DNA from: Eriocheir sinensis
Lineage: Eukaryota > Arthropoda > Malacostraca > Decapoda > Varunidae
Length of the DNA: 64,000 bases
Direction: 5' to 3'
Assembly (NCBI RefSeq): GCF_024679095.1
Contig: NW_026111765.1
Coordinates: 992,001 to 1,056,000, forward strand
Made by a program: the position numbers and the translations under genes. Of the stretch, positions 30,412 through 43,061 are shown piece after piece; within the stretch, counting starts at the first letter, position 1; every line of letters begins with the position of its first letter. Under the pieces are notes generated by a model, which searched no databases, had not been told where the DNA came from, and saw only the letters and a list, made by a program, of their open reading frames with translations.

Positions 30412-31878
30412 ACGTTTACTCATACAAATTTATATTATTTTATTGGTATTTTGTTTATTTATTTTGATACGAATTACATGATTATATGTGTATTTTGTAC
30501 ACATTTTTTTATACGTATTTACATTATTTAATGTGTATTTTGTTTATATATTTTCATACAAATTTACGTTATTATATGTGTATTTGTATAAATATTTTGA
30601 TACAAATTTACTTTATTTCATGTATTTTGTATATATATTTCAATTCAAATTTAGCTTATTTTGTGTGTATTTTGTATATATTTTCATACAAATTTAATTA
30701 CTTCTGTGTATTTATGTATAAAGTTTTATATAAATTTACGTTATTTTATGTGTATTTTGTATATTTATATTTATACAAATACACATTCTTTTATTGGTAT
30801 TTTGTTTATTTATTTTGATACGAATTTACATTATTTTATGTGTATTTTGTATACATTTTTTATACGTATTTACTTCATTTTATGTGTATTTTGTATATAT
30901 ATATATATTTATAGAAATCTACGTTATTTTATGTGTATTCGTATACATATTTTGAAACAAATTTACATTGCTTTATATGTATTTTGCGTATCTATTTCAA
31001 TACAAATTTACCTTATTGTATGTGTTTTTTATATATTTATTTTAATACAAATCTAATTTTTTTATGTGTATTTTGGTATATATATTTTTATAAATAAAAA
31101 AAAGCATTATTTTATGGGTATTTTGCCTCTTTATTTTCATACAAATTTACATTATTTTATTAATATTCTGTGTATTTATTTTGATATGATTTTACATTAT
31201 TCTATTTGTGTTTTGTATATATTTTTTTTATACAAATTTACGTTATTTTAAGTGTATTTGTTTATGTATTTTCATTCAAATTTACATTATTTTATGCGTA
31301 ATTTGTATATGTATTTCCATACAAATTTACCAAATTTTATGTGTATTTTGTATATTTATTTTCATACAAATTTAAAATATTTTTTTGTATTTTTGTATAT
31401 AGTTTGATACAAATTTAGGTTATTTTATGTGTATTTTGTATATCTCTTTTCATTCAAATACACATTCTTTTATTGATATTTTGTTTATTTCTTTTGACGC
31501 AATCTTTACATTATTTAATGTGTATTTTGTATATATATTTTTATACGTATTTACATCATTTCATGTGTATTTTGTATAGTTTTAAACAAATTTATATTAT
31601 TTAATGTGTATTTTATATATATATATATTTATACAAATGCACATTCTTTTATTGGTATGTTGTTTATTTATTTTGATACTAATTTACATTATTTTAAGTG
31701 TATTTTGTATACATTTTTTATACGTATTTACTTAATTTTATGTGTATTTTGCATATATATTTTTATAGAAATCTACCTTATTTCATGTGCATTCGTATAT
31801 ATATTTTGAAACAAATTTACATTGTTTATATGTATTTTGCATATCTATTTTTGTGTATTCTGTATTTATTTTTGTTAT
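30412..31878 (+). repeat. Satellite block 16, top-strand orientation
   Basis: Starts with CGTTTACTCA (30,413-30,422) and mirrors 36,184-37,010 over its first ~800 bases. Later monomers include the AAGTGTATTTGTTTATG type (31,250) and a TATATATATATATTTAT-rich monomer at 31,614-31,632. It ends in the fold-back TTCTGTATTTATTTTTGTTA at 31,857-31,877, the reversed counterpart of the 9.2 kb snap-back. Confidence 0.9.
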
Positions 31879-32898
<1,020 letters not shown>

Positions 32899-32938
32899 TT
32901 CTGTGTATTTTTGTATATAGTTTTATACAAATTTACGA
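32899..32938 (+). repeat. Satellite block 18, 40-bp single-monomer inversion
   Basis: One T-rich monomer of the GTATATAGTTTTATAC type (TGTGTATTTTTGTATATAG) lies between A-rich monomers. It is entered through GTGTATTTGTTCTGTG and left through TTTACGATACAAATAC. This is the smallest clean inversion in the window, less than one repeat long. Confidence 0.8.
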
Positions 32939-33436
32939 TACAAATACAAATACAAAAATACACATTAAATAATTTAAAATTGAATGAAATAAATATACAA
33001 AATAAACATAAAATAAGGTAAATTTGCAATAAAATATATGTAAAAATACACATGAAATAATATAAATTTGTATGAAAATATATATTCAAATACACATAAA
33101 ATAACATAAATTTGTATAAAATTTGTTTCAAAATATATACGAATACACACAATAAAATAACGTAAATTTTTATGAAAATGTATATATAAAATACACATAA
33201 AATAATTTAAATACGTAGAAAAATATATATACAAAATACACATAAAATAATGAAAATTTGTAAAAAATTAAATACACGAAATTCCAATAAAAGAATTTAT
33301 ATTTGTAGAAAATATATATACAAAAACAAATCAAATAACTAAAATTTGTATAAAATATATACAAAATACACAAAAATAATTTAAGTTTGTTTGAAAATAG
33401 ATATGCAAAATACACATAAAGTTAGGCCAATTTGTA
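32939..33436 (-). repeat. Satellite block 19, bottom-strand orientation
   Basis: About eleven monomers matching 5,330-5,830 and 25,670-26,130, with the unusual ATACAAATACAAATACAA start shared with 5,326-5,342. Several homopolymers are one or two bases shorter than in those copies. It ends at about 33,436, where CAATTTGTATT passes into TTGTATATCTATTTGTATAC. Confidence 0.86.
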
Positions 33437-34769
33437 TTTTGTATATCTATTTGTATACGTATTTACTTAATTTATGTGTATTTTGTATATATATTTTATA
33501 GAAATCTACGTTATTTTATGTGTATTCGTATATATATTTTGAAACAAATTTACATTGTTTTATATGTATTTTTGCATATCTCTTTCAATACAAGTTCACC
33601 TTATTGTATGTGCATTTTGTATATTTACTTCAATACAAATTTAAATATTTTATGTGTATTTTGGTATATATATTTTTATAAGAAATGCGCTATTTGATGG
33701 GAATTTTGCATCTTTATTTTCATACAAATTTACATTATTTTATTAATATTCGGTGTATTTATTTTGATACGATTTCACATTATTCTATTTGTTTTTTGTA
33801 TATATTTTTTTTATACATATTTATATTATTTAATGTGTATCTTGCATATATATTTCATACAAATTTATTATCTATTATTTATTTTCATACAAATACACAT
33901 TCTTTTCATGATATTTTGTTTATTTATTTTGACACGAATTTACCTAGATATGTATTTTGTATATATATTTTTATACGTATTTACGTAATTTCATGTGTAT
34001 TTTGTATATATATTTCTATAGAAATCTACGTTATTTTATGTGTATTCGTATATATATTTTGAAACAAATTTACTTTGTTTTATATGTATTTTTGAATATC
34101 TCTTTCAATACATATTTACCTTACTGTATATGCATTTTGTATATTTATTTCAATACAAATTTAAATATTTTATGTGTATATATATTTATTGTGTATATAT
34201 ATTTAAAAAAAATGCGCTATTTTATGGGAATTTTGCATCTTTCTTTTCATACAAATTTACATTATTTTATTGATATGCTGTGTATTTATATTGATAGGAT
34301 TTTACATTATTCTATTTCTTTTTTGTATATATTTTTTTATACACATTTACATTATTTAATGTGTATTTTGCATATATATTTTATACAAATTTACGTTATT
34401 TTAAGTGTATTTGTTTATATATTTTCATTCAAATTTACATTATTCTATGTGTATTTTGTATATGTATTTCTATACAAATTTACCTAATTTTATGTGTATT
34501 TTGTATATTTCTTTTCATACAAATTTTAAATATTTTTGTGTATTTTTGTATATAGTTTTATACAAATTTAGGTTATTTTATGTACGCATTTACTTTATTT
34601 AATGTGTGTTTTGTATATATATTTTTATGCAAATATACTTTATTTTATGTGCATTTTTGTCCAAATATTTTTTTAGAAATTTGCGTTAATTTATGTGTAT
34701 TTGTATATGTTTTCTCATACAAATTTACATTATTTTATTGCTATTTTGTTTATTTATTTTGATACGAAT
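33437..34769 (+). repeat. Satellite block 20, top-strand orientation
   Basis: Bases 33,470-33,960 match 8,350-8,830 and 59,270-59,760. The truncated monomer of the short HOR is at 33,868. At 34,176-34,200 a monomer is expanded as ATATATATTTATTGTGTATA. The marker TTATGTACGCATTTAC is at 34,578. It ends in the plus-to-minus junction TTTTGATACGAATGAAAATA, shared with about 56,335 and 58,647. Confidence 0.88.
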
Positions 34770-35540
34770 GAAAATAGATATACAAAAAATACAAAAAATA
34801 AACTAAATTTGTATTGAAATATATATACAAAATACATAAAATAATGTAAATTTGTATCAAAATATTTTAAGAGATGCGCATAAAATAACGTAAATTTGTT
34901 TTAAAATATACAAATACACATTAAATAATGTAAATATGTATAAAAAAATATATACAAAACACAAATAGAATAATATAAAATCGTATCAAAATAAATACAC
35001 AGAATATTAATAAAACAATGTAAATTTGTATGAAAATAAAGATGCAAAATACCCATTAAATAACGCATTTTTTATAAAAATATATATACCAAAATACACA
35101 TGAAAAAATTAATTTGTATTAAAATAAATATACAAAAGACACATACAATAAGGTAAATCTGTATTGAAATAGATATGCAAAATACATATAAAACAATGTA
35201 AATTTGTTTCAAAATATATATACGAATACTCATAAAATAACGTAGATTTGTATAAAAATATATATACAAAATACACATAAAATGAAGTAAATACGTATAA
35301 GAAAATGTATACAAAATACACATAAAATAATGTAAATTCGTATCAAAATAAATAAACAAAATACCAATAAAAGAATGTGTATTTGTATAAATATAAATAT
35401 ACAAAATACACATAAAATAACGTAAATTTGTATAAAACTATACAAAAATACACAGAAGTAATTAAATTCGTATGAAAATAGATATAAAAAATACAGATAA
35501 AATAAGCTAAATTTGAATTGAAATGTATATACAAAATACA
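34770..35540 (-). repeat. Satellite block 21, bottom-strand orientation
   Basis: Mirror of 21,390-22,072 and direct copy of 56,336-57,000, including the ATTTTAAGAGATGCGCATAA-type monomer at 34,862-34,884. It is among the best matched A-rich segments in the window. It ends when ATACAAAATACA runs into ATATTTTATGTG at 35,540. Confidence 0.89.
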
Positions 35541-36183
35541 ATATTTTATGTGTATATTTGTATTTGTATTTAGGTTATTTTATGTGTATTTTGTATATAT
35601 ATTTTCATCCAAAATTACATTATTTTATTGGTATTTTCTTAATTTAATTCGATACGAATTTAGATTATTTCATAGGTATTTTCTATACATATTTTTATAC
35701 TCATTTACATTATCTAATGTGTGTTTTGTATATATATTTTTATGCAAATTTATTTTATGTTAATTTTTGTACATATATTTTTATAGAAATTTGCGTTATT
35801 TTATGTATATAGTTTTATATAAATTTACGTTATTTTATGTGCATTTTGTATATTTATATTTATACAAATACACATTCTTTTATTGGTATATTGTTTATTT
35901 ACATATATACGAATTTACATTATTTTATGTGAATTTTGAATACATTTTTTTATACGTATTTACTTAAAGTTATGTGTATTTTGTATATGTATTTTTATAG
36001 AAATCTACGTTATTTTATGTGTATTCGTATATATATTTTGAAACAAATTTAAATTATTTTATATGTATTTTGCATATCTATTTCAATACAAATTTACCTT
36101 ATTGTATGTGCATTTTGTATATTTATTTTAATACAAATTGAAATATTTTATGTGTATTTTGGTATCAATAATTTGATAAAAAA
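35541..36183 (+). repeat. Satellite block 22, top-strand orientation
   Basis: A direct copy of 10,930-11,565. Both share the tripled ATTTGTATTTGTATTTAGG monomer, the TTAATTTAATTCGATACG monomer and the final GGTATCAATAATTTGATAAA monomer. It is bounded on both sides by A-rich blocks, so it looks like an inserted piece carried from a paralogous array. Confidence 0.9.
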
Positions 36184-37010
36184 ACGAAAATTTGTATAAA
36201 AAAATATGTACAAAACACAAATAGAATAATGTAAAATCGTATCAAAATAAATACACAGAATATTAATAAAATAATGTAAATTTGTATGAAAATAAAGAAG
36301 CAAAATACCCTTAAAATAATGCATTTTTTTTATTTATAAAAATATATATACCAAAATACATATCAAAAAATTAAATTTGTATTAAAATAAATATACAAAA
36401 AACACATACAATAAGGTAAATTTGTATTGAAATAGATATGCAAAATACATATAAAACAATGTAAATTTGTTTCAAAATATATATACGAATACACATAAAA
36501 TAACGTAGATTTCTATAAAAATACATATACAAAATACACATAAAATGAAGTAAATACGTATAAAAAAATGTATACAAAATACACATAAAATAATGTAAAT
36601 TCGTATCAAAATAAATAAACAAAATACCGATAAAAGAATGTGTATTTGTATGAATATAAATATACAAATTACACATAAAATAACGTAAATTTGTATAAAA
36701 CTATATAAAAAAATACACAGAAGTAATTAAATTTGTATGAAAATATATACAAAATACACACGATATAAGCTAAATTTCAATTGAAATATATATACAAAAT
36801 ACATGAAATAAAGTAAATTTGTATCAAAATATTTATACAAATACACATATAATAACGTAAATTTGTATGATAATATATAAACAAAATACACATTAAATAA
36901 TGTAAATACGTATAAAAAATATGTACAAAATACACATATAATCATGTAATTCGTATCAAAATAAATAAACAAAATACCAATAAAATAATATAAATTTGTA
37001 TGAGTAAACG
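36184..37010 (-). repeat. Satellite block 23, bottom-strand orientation
   Basis: Mirror of 30,412-31,200 and direct copy of 38,580-39,429 and 40,940-41,740. It ends at the recurrent marker TGAGTAAACG (37,001-37,010), followed by TGTATGTTGCATATTTTTTC. The start, AAAACGAAAATTTGTATAAA, is a joint not seen elsewhere in the window. Confidence 0.9.
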
Positions 37011-37281
37011 TGTATGTTGCATATTTTTTCAATACAAATTTACCTTATTATATACGCATTTTGTATATTAATTTTAATACAAATTTAATTATTCGATGTG
37101 TATTTTTGAATCTGTATTTTTATAAACATATGCTTTATTTTTTGGGTATTTTGCATCTTTATTTTCATACATATTTACATTATTTTATTGACATTCTGCT
37201 GATTCATTTTGATACGATTTGACATTATTCAATGTGTATTTTGTATATATTTTTCATACAAATTTACGTTATTTTATGTGT
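37011..37281 (+). repeat. Satellite block 24, 271-bp island
   Basis: About six T-rich monomers beginning TGTATGTTGCATATTTT. Together with the last ~95 bases of block 23 it forms the first copy of a 367-bp tandem duplication. It is cut at about 37,281 (TTATTTTATGTGTAAAAATA). Confidence 0.88.
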
Positions 37282-37377
37282 AAAAATATGTACAAAATAC
37301 ACATATAATCATGTAATTCGTATCAAAATAAATAAACAAAATACCAATAAAATAATATAAATTTGTATGAGTAAACG
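37282..37377 (-). repeat. Satellite block 25, 96-bp duplicated junction arm
   Basis: An A-rich stretch that repeats 36,914-37,010 base for base as far as I can follow by eye, ending again in TGAGTAAACG at 37,368-37,377. It is the minus arm of the second copy of the 367-bp duplication, so a complete minus-to-plus switch was copied in tandem. Confidence 0.88.
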
Positions 37378-38163
37378 TGTATGTTGCATATTTTTTTCAA
37401 TACAAATTTACCTTATTATATACGCATTTTGTATATTAATTTTAATACAAATTTAATTATTCGATGTGTATTTTTGTATCTGTATTTTTATAAACATATG
37501 CTTTATTTTTTGGGTATTTTGCATCTTTATTTTCATACAAATTTACATTATTTTATTGATATTCTGCTCATTCATTTTGATACGAATTGACATTATTCTA
37601 CGTGTATTTTATATATATTTTTCATACAAATTTACGTTATTTTATGAGTATTTGTTTATATATTTTGACACAAATTTACAATATTTTATTTGTATTTTGT
37701 ATATACATTTCAAAAGAAATTTACCTTGTTTTATGTGTATTTTGTATATCTATTTTCATACAAACTCAAATTATTTCTATGTATTTTTGTATATATTTTA
37801 ATACAAATTTTAGTTATGTTATGTGTATTTTGTAAATTTATTTTCATTCAAATATATATTATTTTATTGGTATTTTGTTTATTTATTTTAAATCGAATTT
37901 ACTTAATTTTATGTGTATTTTGTATATATTTTTATACATATTTACTTAATTTTATGTGTATTTTGTATATATATTTTTATGGAAATCTACGTTTTTTTAT
38001 TTGTATTCGTATATATATTTTGAAACAAATTTACATTGTTTCATATGTATTTTTGCATATCTCTTTCAATACAAATTTACCTTATTGTATGTGCATTTTG
38101 TATATTTATTTCAATGCAAATTTAAATATTTTATGTATATTTTGGGATATATATTTTTATAAG
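37378..38163 (+). repeat. Satellite block 26, top-strand orientation
   Basis: First half of a tandem 2-kb unit; the second copy is 39,430-40,498. Relative to that copy it lacks about six monomers (roughly 280 bases) at 37,880-37,895, where TTATTTTAAATCGAATTTAC joins directly to a TTAATTTTATG monomer. It ends at TATAAGATTACGAAAATTTG, a plus-to-minus join repeated exactly at 40,498. Confidence 0.9.
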
Positions 38164-39429
38164 ATTACGAAAATTTGAATAAAAATATATACAAAAAAAC
38201 AAAAAAATAAATTTCAATTTGTATGAAAATAGATATACAAAATACACATATAATTAGTTAAATTTGTATTTAAATACATGTACAAAATACACATAAAATA
38301 ATGTAAATTTGTATGGAATGAAAACAAATTCACGTAAAATTCGCGTCAAAATAAATAAACAAAATATCAATAAAAGAATGTGTATTTGTATGAAAATAGA
38401 TATACAAAATACACATAAAATAACCTAAATTTGTATCAAACTATATACAAAAATACACATAAATATTTTAAATTTGTATGAAAATAAATAAACAAAATAC
38501 ATAAAATTAGGTAAATTTGTATTGAAATACATACACAAAATACACATAAAATAATGTAAATTTGAATGAAAATACATAAACAAATACACTTAAAATAACG
38601 TAAATTTGTATAAAAAAATATGTACAAAACACAAATAGAATAATGTAAAATCGTATCAAAATAAATACAGAGAATATTAATAAAATAATGTAAATTTGTA
38701 TGAAAATAAAGAAGCAAAATACCCATAAAATAACGCATTTTTTTTATTTATAAAAATATATATACAAAATACACATCAAAAAATTAAATTTGTATTAAAA
38801 TAAATATACAAAAAACACATACAATAAGGTAAATTTGTATTTTGTATATCTAGATATGCAAAATACATATCAAACAATGTAAATTTGTTTCAAAATATAT
38901 ATACGAATACACATAAAATAACGTAGATTTCTATAAAAATATATATACAAAATACACATAAAATGAAGTAAATACGTATAAAAAAATGTATACAAAAAAC
39001 ACATAAAATAATGTAAATTCGTATCAAAATAAATAAACAAAATACCAATAAAAGAATGTGTATTTGTATAAATAAAAATATACAAAATACACATAAAACA
39101 GTATAAATTTATATAAAACTATATACAAAAATACACAGAAGTAATTAAATTTGCATGAAAATATATACAAAATACACACAAAATAATTTAAATTTGAATT
39201 AAAATATATATACAAAATACATGAAATAAAGTAAATTTGTATCAAAATATTTATACAAATACACATATAATAACGTAAATTTGTATGAAAATATATAAAC
39301 AAATTACACATTAAATAATGTAAATACGTATAAAAAAATATGAACAAAATACACATATAATCATGTAATTCGTATCAAAATAAATAAACAAAATACCAAT
39401 AAAATAATATAAATTTGTATGAGTAAACG
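38164..39429 (-). repeat. Satellite block 27, bottom-strand orientation
   Basis: Second half of the first 2-kb unit, matching 40,499-41,740. It contains a tiny internal inversion at about 38,838-38,853 (TTTTGTATATCTAGATATGC), where the paralogue at 36,419 reads straight through. It ends at TGAGTAAACG (39,420-39,429). Confidence 0.9.
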
Positions 39430-40498
39430 TGTATGTTGCATATTTTTTCAATACAAATTTACCTTATTATATACGCATTTTGTATATTAATTTTAATACA
39501 AATTTAATTATTCGATGTGTATTTTTGTATCTGTATTTTTATAAACATATCCTTTATTTTTTGGGTATTTTGCATCTTTATTTTCATACAAATTTACATT
39601 ATTTTATTGATATTCTGCTCATTCATTTTGATACGAATTGACATTATTCTATGTGTATTTTGTATATATTTTTCATACAAATTTACGTTATTTTATGTGT
39701 ATTTGTTTATATATTTTGACACAAATTTACAATATTTTATGGGTATTTTGTATATACATTTCAAAAGAAATTTACCTAGTTTTATGTGTATTTTGTATAT
39801 CTATTTTCATACAAACTCAAATTATTTCTATGTATTTTTGTATATATTTTAATACAAATTTTAGTTATGTTATGTGTATTTTGTAAATTTATTTTCATTC
39901 AAATATATATTATTTTATTGGTGTTTTGTTGATTTATATTGATACGAATTTACATTATTTTATATGTACTTTGTATATATATTTTTATACGCTTTTACAT
40001 TATTTAATATTTATTTTGAATATATATTTTTATACAAATTCATGGTATTTTATGTGTATTTGTATATATTTTTTTATATAAATTTACATTATTTTATGTG
40101 TATTTTGTACATATATTTTTTTACAAATCTACCTTATTTTATGTTTATTTTGTATGTGTATTTTGTATATTTATATTTATCCAAATACACATTCTTTTAT
40201 TGGTATTTTGTTTATTTATTTTAATTCGAATTTACATTATTTTATGTGTATTTTGTATGCATTTTTCTATACGTATTTACTTAATTTTATGTGTATTTTG
40301 TATATATATTTTTATAGAAATCTACGTTTTTTTATTTGTAATCGTATATATATTTTGAAACAAATTTACATTGTTTTATATGTATTTTTGCATATCTCTT
40401 TCAATACAAATTTACCTTATTGTATGTGCATTTTGTATATTTATTTCAATGCAAATATAAATATTTTATGTGTATTTTGGTATATATATTTTTATAAG
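39430..40498 (+). repeat. Satellite block 28, top-strand orientation
   Basis: Fuller copy of block 26. It is also the mirror of 29,480-30,411 and closely related to 41,741-43,260. The monomer series includes TACTTTGTATATATATTTTT (39,966) and GAATATATATTTTTATAC (40,017). It ends at TATAAGATTACGAAAATTTG, about 40,493-40,512. Confidence 0.9.
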
Positions 40499-41740
40499 AT
40501 TACGAAAATTTGAATAAAAATATATACAAAAAAACAAAAAAATAAATTTCAATTTGTATGAAAATAGATATACAAAATACACATATAATTAGTTAAATTT
40601 GTATTTAAATACATGTACAAAATACACATAAAATAATGTAAATTTGTATGAAATGAAAACAAATTCACATAAAATTCGCGTCAAAATAAATAAACAAAAT
40701 ATCAATAAAAGAATGTGTATTTGTATGAAAATAGATATACAAAATACATATAAAATAACCTAAATTTGTATCAAACTATATACAAAAATACTCAAAAATA
40801 TTTTAAATTTGTATGAAAATAAATATACAAAATACACTTAAAATTTGGAAAATTTGTATTGAAATACATACACAAATACACATAAAATAATGTAAATTTG
40901 AATGAAAATACATAAACAAATACTCTTAAAATAACGTAAATTTGTATAAAAAAAATATGTACAAAACACAAATAGAATAATGTAAAATCGTATCAAAATA
41001 AATACACAGAATATTAATAAAATAATGTAAATTTGTATGAAAATAAAGAAGCAAAATACCCATAAAATAACGCATAATTATTTAAATATATATAACAAAA
41101 TACACATCAAAAATTAAATTTGTATTAAAATAAATATACATAAAACACATACAATAAGGTAAATTTGTATTGAAATAGATATGCAAAATACATATAAAAC
41201 AATGTAAATTTGTTTCAAAATATATATACGAATAAACATAAAATAACGTAGATTTCTATAAAAATATATATACAAAATACACATAAAATGAAGTAAATAC
41301 GTATAAAAAAATGTATAAAATAATGTAAATTGTATCAAAATAAATAAACAAAATACCAATAAAAGAATGTGTATTTTTATATTTTTAAATATTCAAAATA
41401 CAGATAAAATAACGCAAATTTATATAAAACTATATACAAAAATACACAGAAGTAATTAAATTTGTATGAAAATATATACAAAATACACACAAAATAAGCT
41501 AAATTTGAATTGAAATATATATACAAAATACATGAAATAAAGTAAATTTGTATCAAAATATTTATACAAATACACATATAATAACGTAAATTTGTATGAA
41601 AATATATAAACAAAATACACATTAAATAATGTAAATACGTATAAAAAATATGTACAAAAATACAAATATAATCATGTAATTCGTATCAAAATAAATAAAC
41701 AAAATACCAATAAAATAATATAAATTTGTATGAGTAAACG
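40499..41740 (-). repeat. Satellite block 29, bottom-strand orientation
   Basis: Copy of block 27 with its own small losses: a shortened monomer at 41,310-41,335 (AATGTATAAAATAATG) and a changed one at 41,370-41,395 (TTTTTATATTTTTAAATATT). It ends at the fourth tandemly placed TGAGTAAACG marker (41,731-41,740). Confidence 0.9.
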
Positions 41741-42179
41741 TGTATGTTGCATATTTTTTCAATACAAATTTACCTTATTATATACGCATTTTGTATATTA
41801 ATTTTAATACAAATTTAATTATTCGATGTGTATTTTTGTATCTGTATTTTTATAAACATATGCTTTATTTTTTAGGTATTTTGCATCTTTATTTTCATAC
41901 AAATATACATTATTTTATTGATATTCTGCTCATTCATTTTGATACGAATTGACATTATTCTATGTGTATTTTGTATATTTTTTTCATACAAATTTACGTT
42001 ATTTTATATGTATTTGTTTATATATTTTGACACAAATTTACAATATTTTATGAGTATTTTGTATATACATTTCAAAAGAAATTTACCTAGTTTTATGTGT
42101 ATTTTGTATATCTATTTTCATACAAACTCAAATTATTTCTATGTATTTTTGTATATATTTTAATACAAATTTTAGTTAT

Positions 42180-42730
42180 GTTATGTGTATTTTTTAAATT
42201 TATTTTCATTTATATATATATATATATATATATATTATTTTATTGGTGTTTTGTTGATTTATATTGATACGAATTTACATTATTTTATATGTACTTTGTA
42301 TATATATTTTTATACGCTTTTACATTATTTTATTTATTTATATTTTATACAAATTCATTATTTTATGTGTATTTTGTATATTTTTTCATATAAATTTACA
42401 TTATTTTATATGTATTTGTTTATATATTTTCAAATTTACAATATTTTATGTTTATTTTGTATGTGTATTTTGTATATCTATTTATCCAAACTCAAATTAT
42501 TTCTATGTATTTTGTATATATTTTAATACAAATTTTAGTTATGTTATGTGTATTTTTAAATTTATTTTCATTTATATATATATATATATATATATTTTAT
42601 ATATATATTGATAATTTACATTATTTTATATGTATATATATATATATTTTATATATTTACATTATATGTATTTTTATATATATATTTATATATATATATA
42701 TATATATTATTTTATTGGTGTTTTGTTGAT
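42180..42730 (+). repeat. Local rearranged zone with three short TA runs
   Basis: TA runs lie at about 42,211-42,235, 42,572-42,594 and 42,675-42,708. The flank ATTATTTTATTGGTGTTTTG occurs at about 42,233 and again at 42,707, so roughly 475 bases were duplicated in tandem. The paralogue at 39,885-39,960 has no TA run at this place (TTCAAATATATATTATTTTA). Monomers between the runs, 42,340-42,700, are shortened and irregular. Confidence 0.85.
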
Positions 42731-43061
42731 TTATATTGATACGAATTTACATTATTTTATATGTACTTTGTATATATATTTTTATACGCTTTTACATTAT
42801 TTAATATTTATTTTGAATATATATTTTTATACAAATTCATGGTATTTTATGTCTATTTGTATATATATTTTCATATAAATTTACATTATTGTATGTGTAT
42901 TTTGTACATATATTTTATTAAAAATCTACCTTATTTTATGTTTATTTTGTATGTGTATTTTGTATATTTATATTTATCAAAATACACATTCTTTTATTGG
43001 TATTTTGTTTATTTATTTTAATTCGAATTTACATTATTTTATGTGTATTTTGAATACATTT

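Larger units (their letters stand above)
36914..37650. repeat. 367-bp tandem duplication carrying a minus-to-plus switch
   Basis: Copy 1 is 36,914-37,281 and copy 2 starts at 37,282. Both contain the A-rich arm, the marker TGAGTAAACG (37,001 and 37,368) and the T-rich arm. The plus arms differ by a few substitutions (GACATTCTGCTGATTC against GATATTCTGCTCATTC), so the duplication is older than the 104-bp one. Confidence 0.88.
37378..41740. repeat. Tandem 2-kb composite units, each one plus block and one minus block
   Basis: Unit 1 is 37,378-39,429 (2,052 bp) and unit 2 is 39,430-41,740 (2,311 bp). Each has a T-rich half, the join TATAAGATTACGAAAATTTG (38,156 and 40,493), an A-rich half and a closing TGAGTAAACG. 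Much of the length difference is about six monomers missing from unit 1 near 37,890. Each unit would fold into a large imperfect hairpin if single-stranded. Confidence 0.88.
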
